This document shows, piece after piece, positions 23,756 to 30,533 of a stretch of DNA of 30,533 nucleotides. The stretch comes from a virus. The stretch is from positions 1 to 30,533 of IMG/VR virus record IMGVR_UViG_3300035633_000504; one strand, written 5' to 3'. Under the pieces are notes generated by a model. It had not been told where the DNA came from. It saw only the letters and a program-made list of their open reading frames with translations, and did no database searches. The position numbers and the translations under genes were made by a program. Position 1 is the first letter of the stretch. Every line of letters begins with the position of its first letter.

Positions 23756-26554
23756 TTAAATTAATTCCTCAAAGTTCGCATCTGTGCGAGTTGCAATAAA
23801 GTTAATCAAAATGAATTCGGCCACACGTACAGGTTTAATGTAAATGTCAACTACTAATTCATTGCGATCGATTACATCTGGTGTGTTATTTCTTTCATCA
23901 GAAACAATCAGGTAATCATATACACCTTCATTATTCTTCGCAAATTCAAAGATTGGTCTTAAAGCAGTTTTAAGACGTTCACGTGTAAAGATTGTATTTT
24001 GTTCAAATACAAAGTAACGCGCAATTCTCAATGTTGCTTTTTCTAACCATAAGAACAATCTTCTTACATTAATACGATTAAATGCAGAAGGTTTTTGTAA
24101 CAATGTCTTCTGACCCCAAATAACATAACCATCACCAGGCCAATAAACTGTTGGATTAATACCAATCTTATAAAGCATATCACGTTGACGTTGTATTGGA
24201 TTAACACCAAGATCAACAACATCTCTTACAATACCTCTTGTTAAGCCTGCAGGAGCAAACCAAGGGAAGAAATTAGTATCAGTTTCAATCATCAATCTTG
24301 ATACATAACCTGATGGTGGAACCCAAATGAATTTACCTGATACTGTATCTGTGATTTTATACCAGTTCGCATATGTACATGCATAACTTGAATTAGCAGC
24401 ACCATACAAGTTTTTCAAAGGCCAATAAATATGTTGTGGGAAATTCTTGTTTTTATTATCAAGAACTTTTCTTACACCAGGACCTTGTACGAAAATGTAT
24501 CTCAATGGATCTGCAATGTATAGTAAGTCTTGGCGAACCGTCATAGCAAATGAATTGAAGATGTTATAAATTGTTTCATACAAATCACTTGCTTCAGATG
24601 CTGACCCAGTTTTTTGATCTAACAAGCCTTCACTATCTTGATCAAATGCATGAGGGTTGTGAATACCATTTACAAATACGTGGTCATCAAAGATTTCATC
24701 AACACGATTAAATGTCACTGAATTAGTAGCATTTGCAGGCCAGTTGTTCATGTCAAGATTCATACCAGTCCAAATTGTGCCCAATCCAGCTTCTGGCATA
24801 AGGTCTACACGAATTAATTCTCTGTTTTCAACAAGTGTTAATGCTCTTTCTAATTTGCGAGGCAATTCACCAATAAGCTTTTCACTGCGAGTGCGGCAAC
24901 TTACATATTCACCTACACCATACATTGAATCGCCATTACTTATATATGAACTACCATTACCCAAATTAAACAATGCAAGATCAGTGTTATTTGGTTGTGC
25001 GGGATCTGTAGGTTCAGAACTTCCATAAGTAGTGCCTTCAATAAGATTATTACGGCCTGCCATTTTAACACGTACGCGTTTTAGTGGTTCACCTGTTTGA
25101 GGATCAAACCAAGCATTTGTACGATCTTCTTTAGCCATATATGGATTGACAAACATATTCATTGAACGTGAATTGTCATTGACAATATCTTCAATATAGA
25201 AGTTTAATGCTTGTCCGCCTCTCTCATTTTGAATTGTTCTTGTTTCATCAAAAGAACCCATAAGCACTTCAGAAAGAACAGAACCAAGGATGCGATCTTC
25301 AGCATTATATTGCGTTGGACGTAATCTGAACAATGAAATTACAACACTATCTGTATAGCCATCTCTTTCATCATTTGCAAAGTTGAATGAAGGGGCATTT
25401 TCAATAATTTCTGATACACTACCAGCATGCTTAATGAATGAACCAGTCAATTGGAAATCCAATTTATCTGTATTTAATTCTACCCATTCACTTTCACTTG
25501 TATATTCATTGAAAGATTTAGCTTTGCTAATAACATCAAAATTAGAACCTTTTGTAAATTTTGAGTTATCTGCAATTGTTACATAATAACCGGCGAATTG
25601 TTCATCAATTGTTGTTCTTGCTTTATTAACAATAATGAAACCAGAATATCCAACACCTGAAAGAGCTGTTATTTGGTCTGGAGTAGTTCCATTTGGAGTT
25701 TTATTTTTCCAAACAATACCACCTTGTAACCATTGATCATATGTATCATCATCAATAGTTTTGTGATATGGTTGTCCAATATAATAACTACTTGCTTGTT
25801 CTAGCGGAATTCCACTATAACCAGTAGCTGTATACCAATCATAACCAATTGTAGATGTGCCTGTTGCATATGCATTTAATGTTGTAAGAATTTCAATAGC
25901 AGCTGTTTCATTTGAAAAATCGTAATTAACAGTTGCATAGAAATTCGGATTTGTACATGACAATAAGTTTGTATTAGTACCCGATACAGCAAAAGTCATA
26001 TCTGAAAGTGAACTCACTGTACCTGTATCAGTATATTGGATACTTACATTTTCAAAATCCATTGTTAATGAATCTTTATCAACGTAAATAAATCCACTCG
26101 CACTATTAGCGGCATAAAAACTATGTTCACCATATAAACGATTACCCGGATTGCTAATGTCAAATAAAGGCACACCTGATACTGCAGTCCCAGATGTTCC
26201 CGTCACATAATCTTCTGGATCTGAAGGTACTGCATATACAGGGAATAACAAAGCACTGTAATCATTTGTAAAGCCATCACCACTACCAGAACCATAAGGA
26301 ATTCTTGTAGTCATTAATGAGCCTCTTGTTATTAAAATCTGTTTACATGTATTGTAGAAATAACGTTCTGCTGCGTTTGTTGGTACCCCGTAAATTTGTT
26401 CCCATTCTTGTAAAGAAGTAACATTAATTAGTTCATCTACCGGTCCTTGTGGAGTATAGCCAGCAGCGAATGTAACAGTTCCCACAGGTAATTCTGTCAC
26501 ATTTGACAAATCTATTTCCCGTATTTCTACACCAGGACTTTCAATTGTACGCAT
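23756..26554 (-). CDS. 18: Contractile tail sheath protein (gp18-like)
   Basis: This sheath subunit contracts to drive the tube into the host. It has 932 residues, much larger than T4 gp18 (659). The N terminus ESPGVEIREIDLSNVTELPV and VTFAAGYTPQGPVDELINVT, followed by EWEQIYGVP, is the classic sheath start. The C terminus, with INVRRLFLWLEKATLRIARY, FVFEQN, TRERLKTALRPIFEFA and DYLIVSDERNNTPDVIDRNE, is the conserved sheath core and handshake region. The central part (about 120-520) is Thr/Ser/Gly/Tyr-rich and likely holds extra surface domains, which would account for the greater length. A GGAGA site and an upstream ATAAATA element support the start and separate transcription. Confidence 0.95.
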   Translation of the reverse strand: MRTIESPGVEIREIDLSNVTELPVGTVTFAAGYTPQGPVDELINVTSLQEWEQIYGVPTNAAERYFYNTCKQILITRGSLMTTRIPYGSGSGDGFTNDYSALLFPVYAVPSDPEDYVTGTSGTAVSGVPLFDISNPGNRLYGEHSFYAANSASGFIYVDKDSLTMDFENVSIQYTDTGTVSSLSDMTFAVSGTNTNLLSCTNPNFYATVNYDFSNETAAIEILTTLNAYATGTSTIGYDWYTATGYSGIPLEQASSYYIGQPYHKTIDDDTYDQWLQGGIVWKNKTPNGTTPDQITALSGVGYSGFIIVNKARTTIDEQFAGYYVTIADNSKFTKGSNFDVISKAKSFNEYTSESEWVELNTDKLDFQLTGSFIKHAGSVSEIIENAPSFNFANDERDGYTDSVVISLFRLRPTQYNAEDRILGSVLSEVLMGSFDETRTIQNERGGQALNFYIEDIVNDNSRSMNMFVNPYMAKEDRTNAWFDPQTGEPLKRVRVKMAGRNNLIEGTTYGSSEPTDPAQPNNTDLALFNLGNGSSYISNGDSMYGVGEYVSCRTRSEKLIGELPRKLERALTLVENRELIRVDLMPEAGLGTIWTGMNLDMNNWPANATNSVTFNRVDEIFDDHVFVNGIHNPHAFDQDSEGLLDQKTGSASEASDLYETIYNIFNSFAMTVRQDLLYIADPLRYIFVQGPGVRKVLDNKNKNFPQHIYWPLKNLYGAANSSYACTYANWYKITDTVSGKFIWVPPSGYVSRLMIETDTNFFPWFAPAGLTRGIVRDVVDLGVNPIQRQRDMLYKIGINPTVYWPGDGYVIWGQKTLLQKPSAFNRINVRRLFLWLEKATLRIARYFVFEQNTIFTRERLKTALRPIFEFAKNNEGVYDYLIVSDERNNTPDVIDRNELVVDIYIKPVRVAEFILINFIATRTDANFEELI

Positions 26555-26581
26555 GATATCTCTCCTATAAAATTAGCTTTA

Positions 26582-26593
26582 TAATTATTTATG
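26582..26593 (-). promoter_or_regulatory. Candidate late promoter upstream of the sheath gene
   Basis: On the - strand the sequence reads CATAAATAATTA, 27-39 bases before the sheath start codon. ATAAATA matches seven of eight bases of the T4 late promoter TATAAATA. A start site six bases downstream would leave a leader of about 26 nt with the GGAGA ribosome site. The core TAAATAATTA recurs before three other - strand genes. Confidence 0.55.
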
Positions 26594-26613
26594 TTTTTTT
26601 GAACAACGATTAG

Positions 26614-27231
26614 TTATTCATCACAATTAATTCCGTTGATTCCACATAGTAATTCTATGTCAAGTTGATTAAATACAAAAACTGCATTGCATGTTAATTC
26701 TTCTGTATTTCTATAATCATATTGCAACTCCCCTACAGCAGTAGGAAATGCATATTTAAATGTGAATTTTACTTTTCTGTTATTATATTCATCTAAACCA
26801 AATACAATAAGATCTGTTACATAGTGATATTGATCTGGTGTTATTTCATCAGGCACACCATCTGGAAGAATATTGGGACTTGCATACATAGCATCTAAAT
26901 TATGTGCTAATAATTGTTGCCATTGCCATATTACCCAATAATTCTTAAATTCATTGTCTACTTCAAAATCTAAACGTAAAGGATCATAGGCAGGCCTGTC
27001 GTGAGAAGTTATATTATAGTTTTGTCCATATATATGTAGTGGATGTGCTGGTACATTGGATTGTGGTATATTAATATTGCGAAGAGAAAATTGTAAAGCA
27101 TCTAAATTAAAAGTTTTATTAGAGCGTAATTTTCTTGTATTCAATGTTTTTAATACTTCAGGTATTGTGAGTATTAAAACAAATTTATTGGGACTAAATT
27201 TATTTAAAGACGGTTGTGTTTTATCTGCCAT
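26614..27231 (-). CDS. Second tail-tube-like protein (gp19 superfamily paralogue)
   Basis: This 205-residue protein sits between terminase and sheath. It shows the same fold pattern as gp19: KFVLILTIPEVLKTLN, a FSLRNINIPQSNVPAHPLHI strand pair, LRLDFEVDNEFKNYWVIWQW (the VDWQS-type helix) and VKFTFKYAFPTAVGELQYDY (T4 GLWPTNVGELQLDWD), with NAVFVFNQLDIELL at the end. The true tube gene is the one at 23166-23720, so this could be a tube-end or tube-terminator protein, a neck component or a minor tube subunit. It overlaps the 3' end of the terminase gene by 11 nt, so it is coupled to packaging gene translation. Tube-fold assignment is fairly confident; the specific role is not. Confidence 0.75.
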   Translation of the reverse strand: MADKTQPSLNKFSPNKFVLILTIPEVLKTLNTRKLRSNKTFNLDALQFSLRNINIPQSNVPAHPLHIYGQNYNITSHDRPAYDPLRLDFEVDNEFKNYWVIWQWQQLLAHNLDAMYASPNILPDGVPDEITPDQYHYVTDLIVFGLDEYNNRKVKFTFKYAFPTAVGELQYDYRNTEELTCNAVFVFNQLDIELLCGINGINCDE

Positions 27232-28975
27232 GATTCACTGGCTCCCATCCTTGTGATAATAATGTGTGAAAACTATCTCCTCTATTTATTTCTGCGTCCA
27301 TTCCCATAGATGCTGGTAGAGGTGCGTCTGGTTCTTGTTGGAAAAATTCATCCAGTCTCATAAATGTAGGAGGATTAACTGTATATGTTCTTAATCGTGC
27401 TGGTTTACCATTTTCATCAAATAACATTATTTCATAATATCTTTCCGCAACGTTTTCTATTAATAATAATAGACACCAAGCCATTGCCATAACACGATCA
27501 TCAAATATATTTTCTCCTTTAGCTTTTTTCCATGTACCGTTCGGATACTTAATAAATGTTTTAAATTCATTTATTGTATTTGTATCATAAAATCTTACTT
27601 GTCTTAAAGAATTAATCCAATAACGCATATTAGATACAGCTGTATATTTTGTATTGATATGTGAATGAGCACCCATTCTTATGTCGCCATATCTTGCATT
27701 TTCTGGGTTATAACTTACAATATTACTATAATGGTGTTTATGATATAGAAAATTAATTACGTCGGATCCACAGTTATTTCGTTCAATTACCATTGGAGGA
27801 CAACCCCAATGTCTTCCTATCTTATCTAATTTAAATGCAAAATGAACTGTATCGATCATATTATCATGATATACAGCTACTTGTTTGATTTCAGATAAAT
27901 CTGTAAAATCTAAAACTTGAACAACCGAAGCAGCTTTACCAATACCCTCACCCACATCTACACCAATACCATAAATTTTTCTTTCATCTGGTTGTTCCCA
28001 AATTTTATAATGACCATCATCAAATGACATTAATGGTTGTCTGCAATTTTGATTTAATTCATCCAATACTTTATAATCAATAGCGGCATCCCCAGTTTCT
28101 AAAAATGCGTTATTGAATTCTTGCTCAAACATTTGAATATCGCCACCTAAAAGATCGATTTGATCTCTTTTCCATAATTTTCCTCTATTAGGCAATTCCC
28201 ACCAATGTATCTTTTCAGCATGCCATCTAAATCCATCTTTAGCATATTCATTTTTTTCTGCTTGTGTGAAAATAGAATGGAACATATTTCCAGTTCCGCG
28301 TGGAGTTGACACGGCAAATACTTTAGTTTTACGTGAAGAAGAAATGGTAGGAATAATAGAAGCCCAAAATTCTTGCATAATATGTTCTTCTACGTGAGCC
28401 ATTTCATCAATAATTAAACAGTTGATAGATTCACCACGAAGAGACGATGCAGAAGTAGTTGAAATAGCTACGGATGAATCATTACCAAATATAATCTCTT
28501 TTTTGCCGTATTGTTTTACACCAGCTTTTAACCAATTAGGTAATTGTCTGTATGCAGTGGCTACACGTTTAAGAATTTGGATAGCAGTATTCTCTTTATT
28601 GGCTACAATAATAACACGTTTATCATCGAAGAAGGAAGTATACCATAAAGCATATATTGTCATGAGTGTAGTTTTTCCAGCCTGACGCGAAGAACATACA
28701 ATAACAAAGCGATGTTTAATTAAAGAACGAAGAATGCGTTTTTGAGGTTTGTATAAATTAATCCTCATCTTACCATTATCTAAGTTTACAATGTGAAAAT
28801 AATTTTGTGCAAAATGTAAAATATCTTTACGACATTTTACAATTTCTCGTAACATTTCTGTAGACCATTCAAAATTAGCATCATGCCTAGGTAATCTATG
28901 ATCTTTTAAATATTTTTGTTCTTCGCGAAGGATGTCATAAACCTCACTTGCGGAATAATCATCATTTTTACTCAT
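27221..28975 (-). CDS. 17: Terminase large subunit (gp17-like)
   Basis: This is the ATP-driven packaging motor and genome-cutting nuclease. It has 584 residues (T4 gp17: 610). LYKPQKRIL at 74-82 is the adenine-binding region. Walker A is SSRQAGKTT at 95-103. Walker B is LIIDE at 187-191 with the catalytic Glu. The coupling motif is STPRGTG at 223-229. The nuclease domain has D340 in GIGVDVGEG, E398 in MVIERNNCG, and D492/D493 in IFDDRVMAMAW, the three acidic metal ligands. The start is supported by GAGAG at 28981-28985. It is divergent from the HNH gene and starts the unit terminase, tube-like protein, sheath, tube. No small terminase was recognised nearby. Confidence 0.96.
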   Translation of the reverse strand: MSKNDDYSASEVYDILREEQKYLKDHRLPRHDANFEWSTEMLREIVKCRKDILHFAQNYFHIVNLDNGKMRINLYKPQKRILRSLIKHRFVIVCSSRQAGKTTLMTIYALWYTSFFDDKRVIIVANKENTAIQILKRVATAYRQLPNWLKAGVKQYGKKEIIFGNDSSVAISTTSASSLRGESINCLIIDEMAHVEEHIMQEFWASIIPTISSSRKTKVFAVSTPRGTGNMFHSIFTQAEKNEYAKDGFRWHAEKIHWWELPNRGKLWKRDQIDLLGGDIQMFEQEFNNAFLETGDAAIDYKVLDELNQNCRQPLMSFDDGHYKIWEQPDERKIYGIGVDVGEGIGKAASVVQVLDFTDLSEIKQVAVYHDNMIDTVHFAFKLDKIGRHWGCPPMVIERNNCGSDVINFLYHKHHYSNIVSYNPENARYGDIRMGAHSHINTKYTAVSNMRYWINSLRQVRFYDTNTINEFKTFIKYPNGTWKKAKGENIFDDRVMAMAWCLLLLIENVAERYYEIMLFDENGKPARLRTYTVNPPTFMRLDEFFQQEPDAPLPASMGMDAEINRGDSFHTLLSQGWEPVNHGR

Positions 28976-29007
28976 AACTTCTCTCTTGAAATAAAGTAGT
29001 TCTCCTT

Positions 29008-29019
29008 TAATTATTTAAT
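29008..29019 (-). promoter_or_regulatory. Candidate late promoter upstream of terminase
   Basis: On the - strand the sequence reads ATTAAATAATTA, about 32-44 bases upstream of the terminase ATG. It contains the same TAAATAATTA core as the sheath, tube and chaperone upstream regions, and lies in the 47-nt divergent gap before the HNH gene. Confidence 0.45.
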
Positions 29020-29022
29020 AAA

Positions 29023-29316
29023 ATGAGAAAAAAAATACAAAGAATCATAAATAATTCTGGTTCAAGGCCATGTGATGTATGTGGCGAAGAATGTATTTTA
29101 GTACAGCATCATATTAGAGGAAGAAAAATTATTAATGCAAATGCAGCATGGAATATTGCTAATATTTGTCCTAACTGTCATGCTAAAATACATAATGGAA
29201 TAATAATTTTAGAAAATTGGGTTCAAACAACAAATGGAAAAGAATTAATTTGGCATTATTATAAAGATGAATCTATAACAGGCGATGATGCTAAACCACA
29301 TTTATTTGGAGATTAA
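29023..29316 (+). CDS. HNH endonuclease
   Basis: The small 97-residue HNH nuclease has CDVCG at 17-21, the HNH start HHIRGRKI at about 33-40, a central Asn (AAWNIANICPNCHAKIH) and a second zinc pair CPNC at 49-52 ending in the catalytic HAKIH. The two CxxC pairs make a structural zinc site. It is divergent from the large terminase, separated by only 47 nt. HNH nucleases next to terminases aid packaging or cos cleavage in some phages, and others are free-standing homing enzymes. With no intron visible and T4-like headful packaging expected, the role is open. No clear ribosome site precedes the ATG. Confidence 0.88.
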   Translation: MRKKIQRIINNSGSRPCDVCGEECILVQHHIRGRKIINANAAWNIANICPNCHAKIHNGIIILENWVQTTNGKELIWHYYKDESITGDDAKPHLFGD

Positions 29317-29318
29317 TA

Positions 29319-29795
29319 ATGTATTTTAATGAAGATTATTTTAAAATGTCAGAGGAAGAACAAAAAAAACATGATGAGATAAAAAAAGAATCTATGACAA
29401 CCTTAGATAAAGAGGTTTATGATAAATTTAAAAATGTAATTAGTGTTTTTTGGTCTGAGAATGAAAAATCAAAAACTGAAAAAGATGGGCGTAAAAAGTT
29501 AATGGACGACATTCTTGAAAAAATAATGGAACAATGGCACAGCCTTACTATAAATGAAGCTAATGATATTTTCGCGCAAGTCACTAAATTACGTAATAAT
29601 GGACGATCTATCAAAAATATGACAGCAAATATGAATGATATATGTATTGTTTATAATAAACGCATTAGTGAATTAGAACATGCCACATCACATTTAAATA
29701 CAAAAATAGATACATTAATACAAACTCTTAAAGAAGAAAATCAAAAAACTATATGGCAAAAAATTGTTTCTTTATTTAAATCGTCTAAAAAATAA
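29319..29795 (+). CDS. Charged helical protein, unknown
   Basis: The 158-residue protein starts two bases after the HNH stop codon, with GGAGA seven bases upstream of the ATG. It is almost entirely predicted helix and very rich in Lys and Glu. The segment from about 110 to 145 (RISELEHATSHLNTKIDTLI) shows coiled-coil heptads. The C terminus WQKIVSLFKSSKK is an amphipathic basic helix. No enzymatic motif is seen and no family was recognised. A small-terminase or assembly-factor role would fit the location but has no direct support. Confidence 0.65.
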   Translation: MYFNEDYFKMSEEEQKKHDEIKKESMTTLDKEVYDKFKNVISVFWSENEKSKTEKDGRKKLMDDILEKIMEQWHSLTINEANDIFAQVTKLRNNGRSIKNMTANMNDICIVYNKRISELEHATSHLNTKIDTLIQTLKEENQKTIWQKIVSLFKSSKK

Positions 29796-29805
29796 ATTTA
29801 AAAAC

Positions 29806-29821
29806 CCTAAATATTTAAAAG
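29806..29821 (+). promoter_or_regulatory. CCTAAATATTTAAAAG element before the acidic protein gene
   Basis: The 16-base sequence CCTAAATATTTAAAAG lies 20-35 bases upstream of ATG 29841 and is identical to the one before the tape measure. It includes TAAATA, like a late promoter core, and an inverted TAAATATTTA. A promoter is the simplest reading. Confidence 0.4.
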
Positions 29822-29840
29822 AGTATATGGGAGTTTTATA

Positions 29841-30533
29841 ATGAATAATAATGATGTTAAAAAACTTGGAGATCTTTATGTTGAATCAGTTGCTAAAGGC
29901 ACTGTAGATACAAACATGAAGACAGGTAAAGGATTTGAAAATGATCAAGCCAAAGCTTCAAATCAAGGTGTGAATAGTCCCGCAGCTAAAGACACAGATA
30001 ACCCTGAAGAAGCTGAAGAAAAATTAACAACAAAACGCCAAAATGTTATGGGAGAGGATAACGATATGGAAATGCCTGAAAGTAAATTCGATAAGCTTTG
30101 GAAACAAACTCTTGAAGAAGCTTATGGTGACGTTGAAGATGATGAAGAATTCAACATGGAAGAGGGAGATTACATGCCTCCAGAAGGTGGTATGGAAAAT
30201 GAAATGGATGAAGAAGATTTAGAAGAAGAAGTAGATGTAGCCACATCTCTTAAAGAAGCTATTTATCAATTGATTAAAGTAGCAGAGGCCGTTGGTGCAT
30301 ATGAAGAAGACATGAGTGAATATGCAGAACCGGAAATGGAAGGCGACATGGACGAAGAAGAAATGGGCGGAGAAGAATTTCCAGGTGGGGAAGAATTAGC
30401 AGGTGAAGCAGCACAAGCTAAATTGAAGCCTCTCAAAAATACTGCTCCAAAAATGCAGAAGAAATCAAACATGAAAGTGCAATCAGCATTTTCAAAAACT
30501 TCTGGTAGTGGAGCAAGCAAAGGCGGCCCAGGA
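29841..30533 (+). CDS. Acidic protein, 3' end off window (possible prohead core/scaffold)
   Basis: The reading frame is open from ATG 29841 to the window edge (at least 231 codons), with GGGAG at 29829-29833 seven bases upstream. After a short Lys/Asn-rich N terminus, the segment SKFDKLWKQTLEEAYG (about 81-96) looks like a small helix. Residues 96-190 are extremely acidic with Glu/Asp/Met/Gly runs (DEEDLEEEVDVATSLKEAIY). From about 195 it turns basic and Lys/Ser/Gly-rich (KPLKNTAPKMQKKSNMKVQS). Acidic, low-complexity proteins near packaging genes of T4-like phages include prohead core proteins, so scaffold is a reasonable guess. Alternatively it is a disordered virion protein. The real end is not visible. 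Confidence 0.7.
   Translation, partial: MNNNDVKKLGDLYVESVAKGTVDTNMKTGKGFENDQAKASNQGVNSPAAKDTDNPEEAEEKLTTKRQNVMGEDNDMEMPESKFDKLWKQTLEEAYGDVEDDEEFNMEEGDYMPPEGGMENEMDEEDLEEEVDVATSLKEAIYQLIKVAEAVGAYEEDMSEYAEPEMEGDMDEEEMGGEEFPGGEELAGEAAQAKLKPLKNTAPKMQKKSNMKVQSAFSKTSGSGASKGGPG

Noticed and set aside
30266-30520. 84-codon - strand open frame at the right edge
   Set aside because: It is antisense to the acidic protein, whose + strand frame is open throughout and has a strong ribosome site.

Overview
The window is a segment of a strongly AT-rich, T4-like contractile-tailed phage genome (myovirus). No host chromosomal genes, tRNAs or CRISPR arrays were seen. Recognition rests on several T4-type proteins with their motifs intact (UvsX, gp41 helicase, gp32 with its zinc site, gp17 terminase, gp18 sheath, gp19 tube) and on T4-like order, notably a (33?)-59?-32 block. 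Distance from T4 is large, as in the marine or 'far' T4-like phages. The host cannot be named from the sequence.

Layout. Positions 1-11151 (+ strand) form a tightly packed, often overlapping replication and nucleotide-metabolism block: C-terminal part of a family B DNA polymerase, an Sm-like small protein, UvsX, a tRNA-guanine-transglycosylase-like (DpdA-like) protein, a P-loop kinase, gp41 helicase, a DHH phosphoesterase, a small protein in the gene-33 position, a probable gp59 loader, gp32, a FolE2-type GTP cyclohydrolase, a Q/P-rich protein, a coiled-coil protein, the sliding clamp and two small unknowns. Positions 11148-21768 (- strand) hold the baseplate and tail-core block: gp5-like hub/spike, an unknown 447-aa protein, gp27-like hub, gp53-like wedge, gp48-like tube cap, tape measure, and a gp26/gp51-like tail chaperone. 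Positions 21852-23108 (+) hold a lone tube-initiator-like gene, closed by a strong bidirectional terminator. Positions 23166-28975 (- strand) hold tube, sheath, a second tube-like protein and large terminase. Positions 29023-30533 (+) hold an HNH nuclease, a charged helical protein and the start of an acidic protein that runs off the edge.

How it works together. The + block would supply replication fork, recombination and nucleotide functions. The other blocks supply packaging and the contractile tail. Three things stand out. (1) A DpdA-like base-exchange enzyme and FolE2 lie in the replication block, which suggests 7-deazaguanine modification of the phage DNA. (2) A T TTT TTT slippery heptamer at the end of the tail chaperone gene opens a 92-codon extension that fills the otherwise empty gap before the tape measure; this is a classic programmed -1 frameshift arrangement. 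(3) At the left edge the polymerase reading frame starts exactly at motif C, with the expected DTDS reading CTES, which suggests an intron, split-gene or other junction just outside the window. A conserved TAAATAATTA element lies upstream of four - strand structural genes and is a candidate late promoter.
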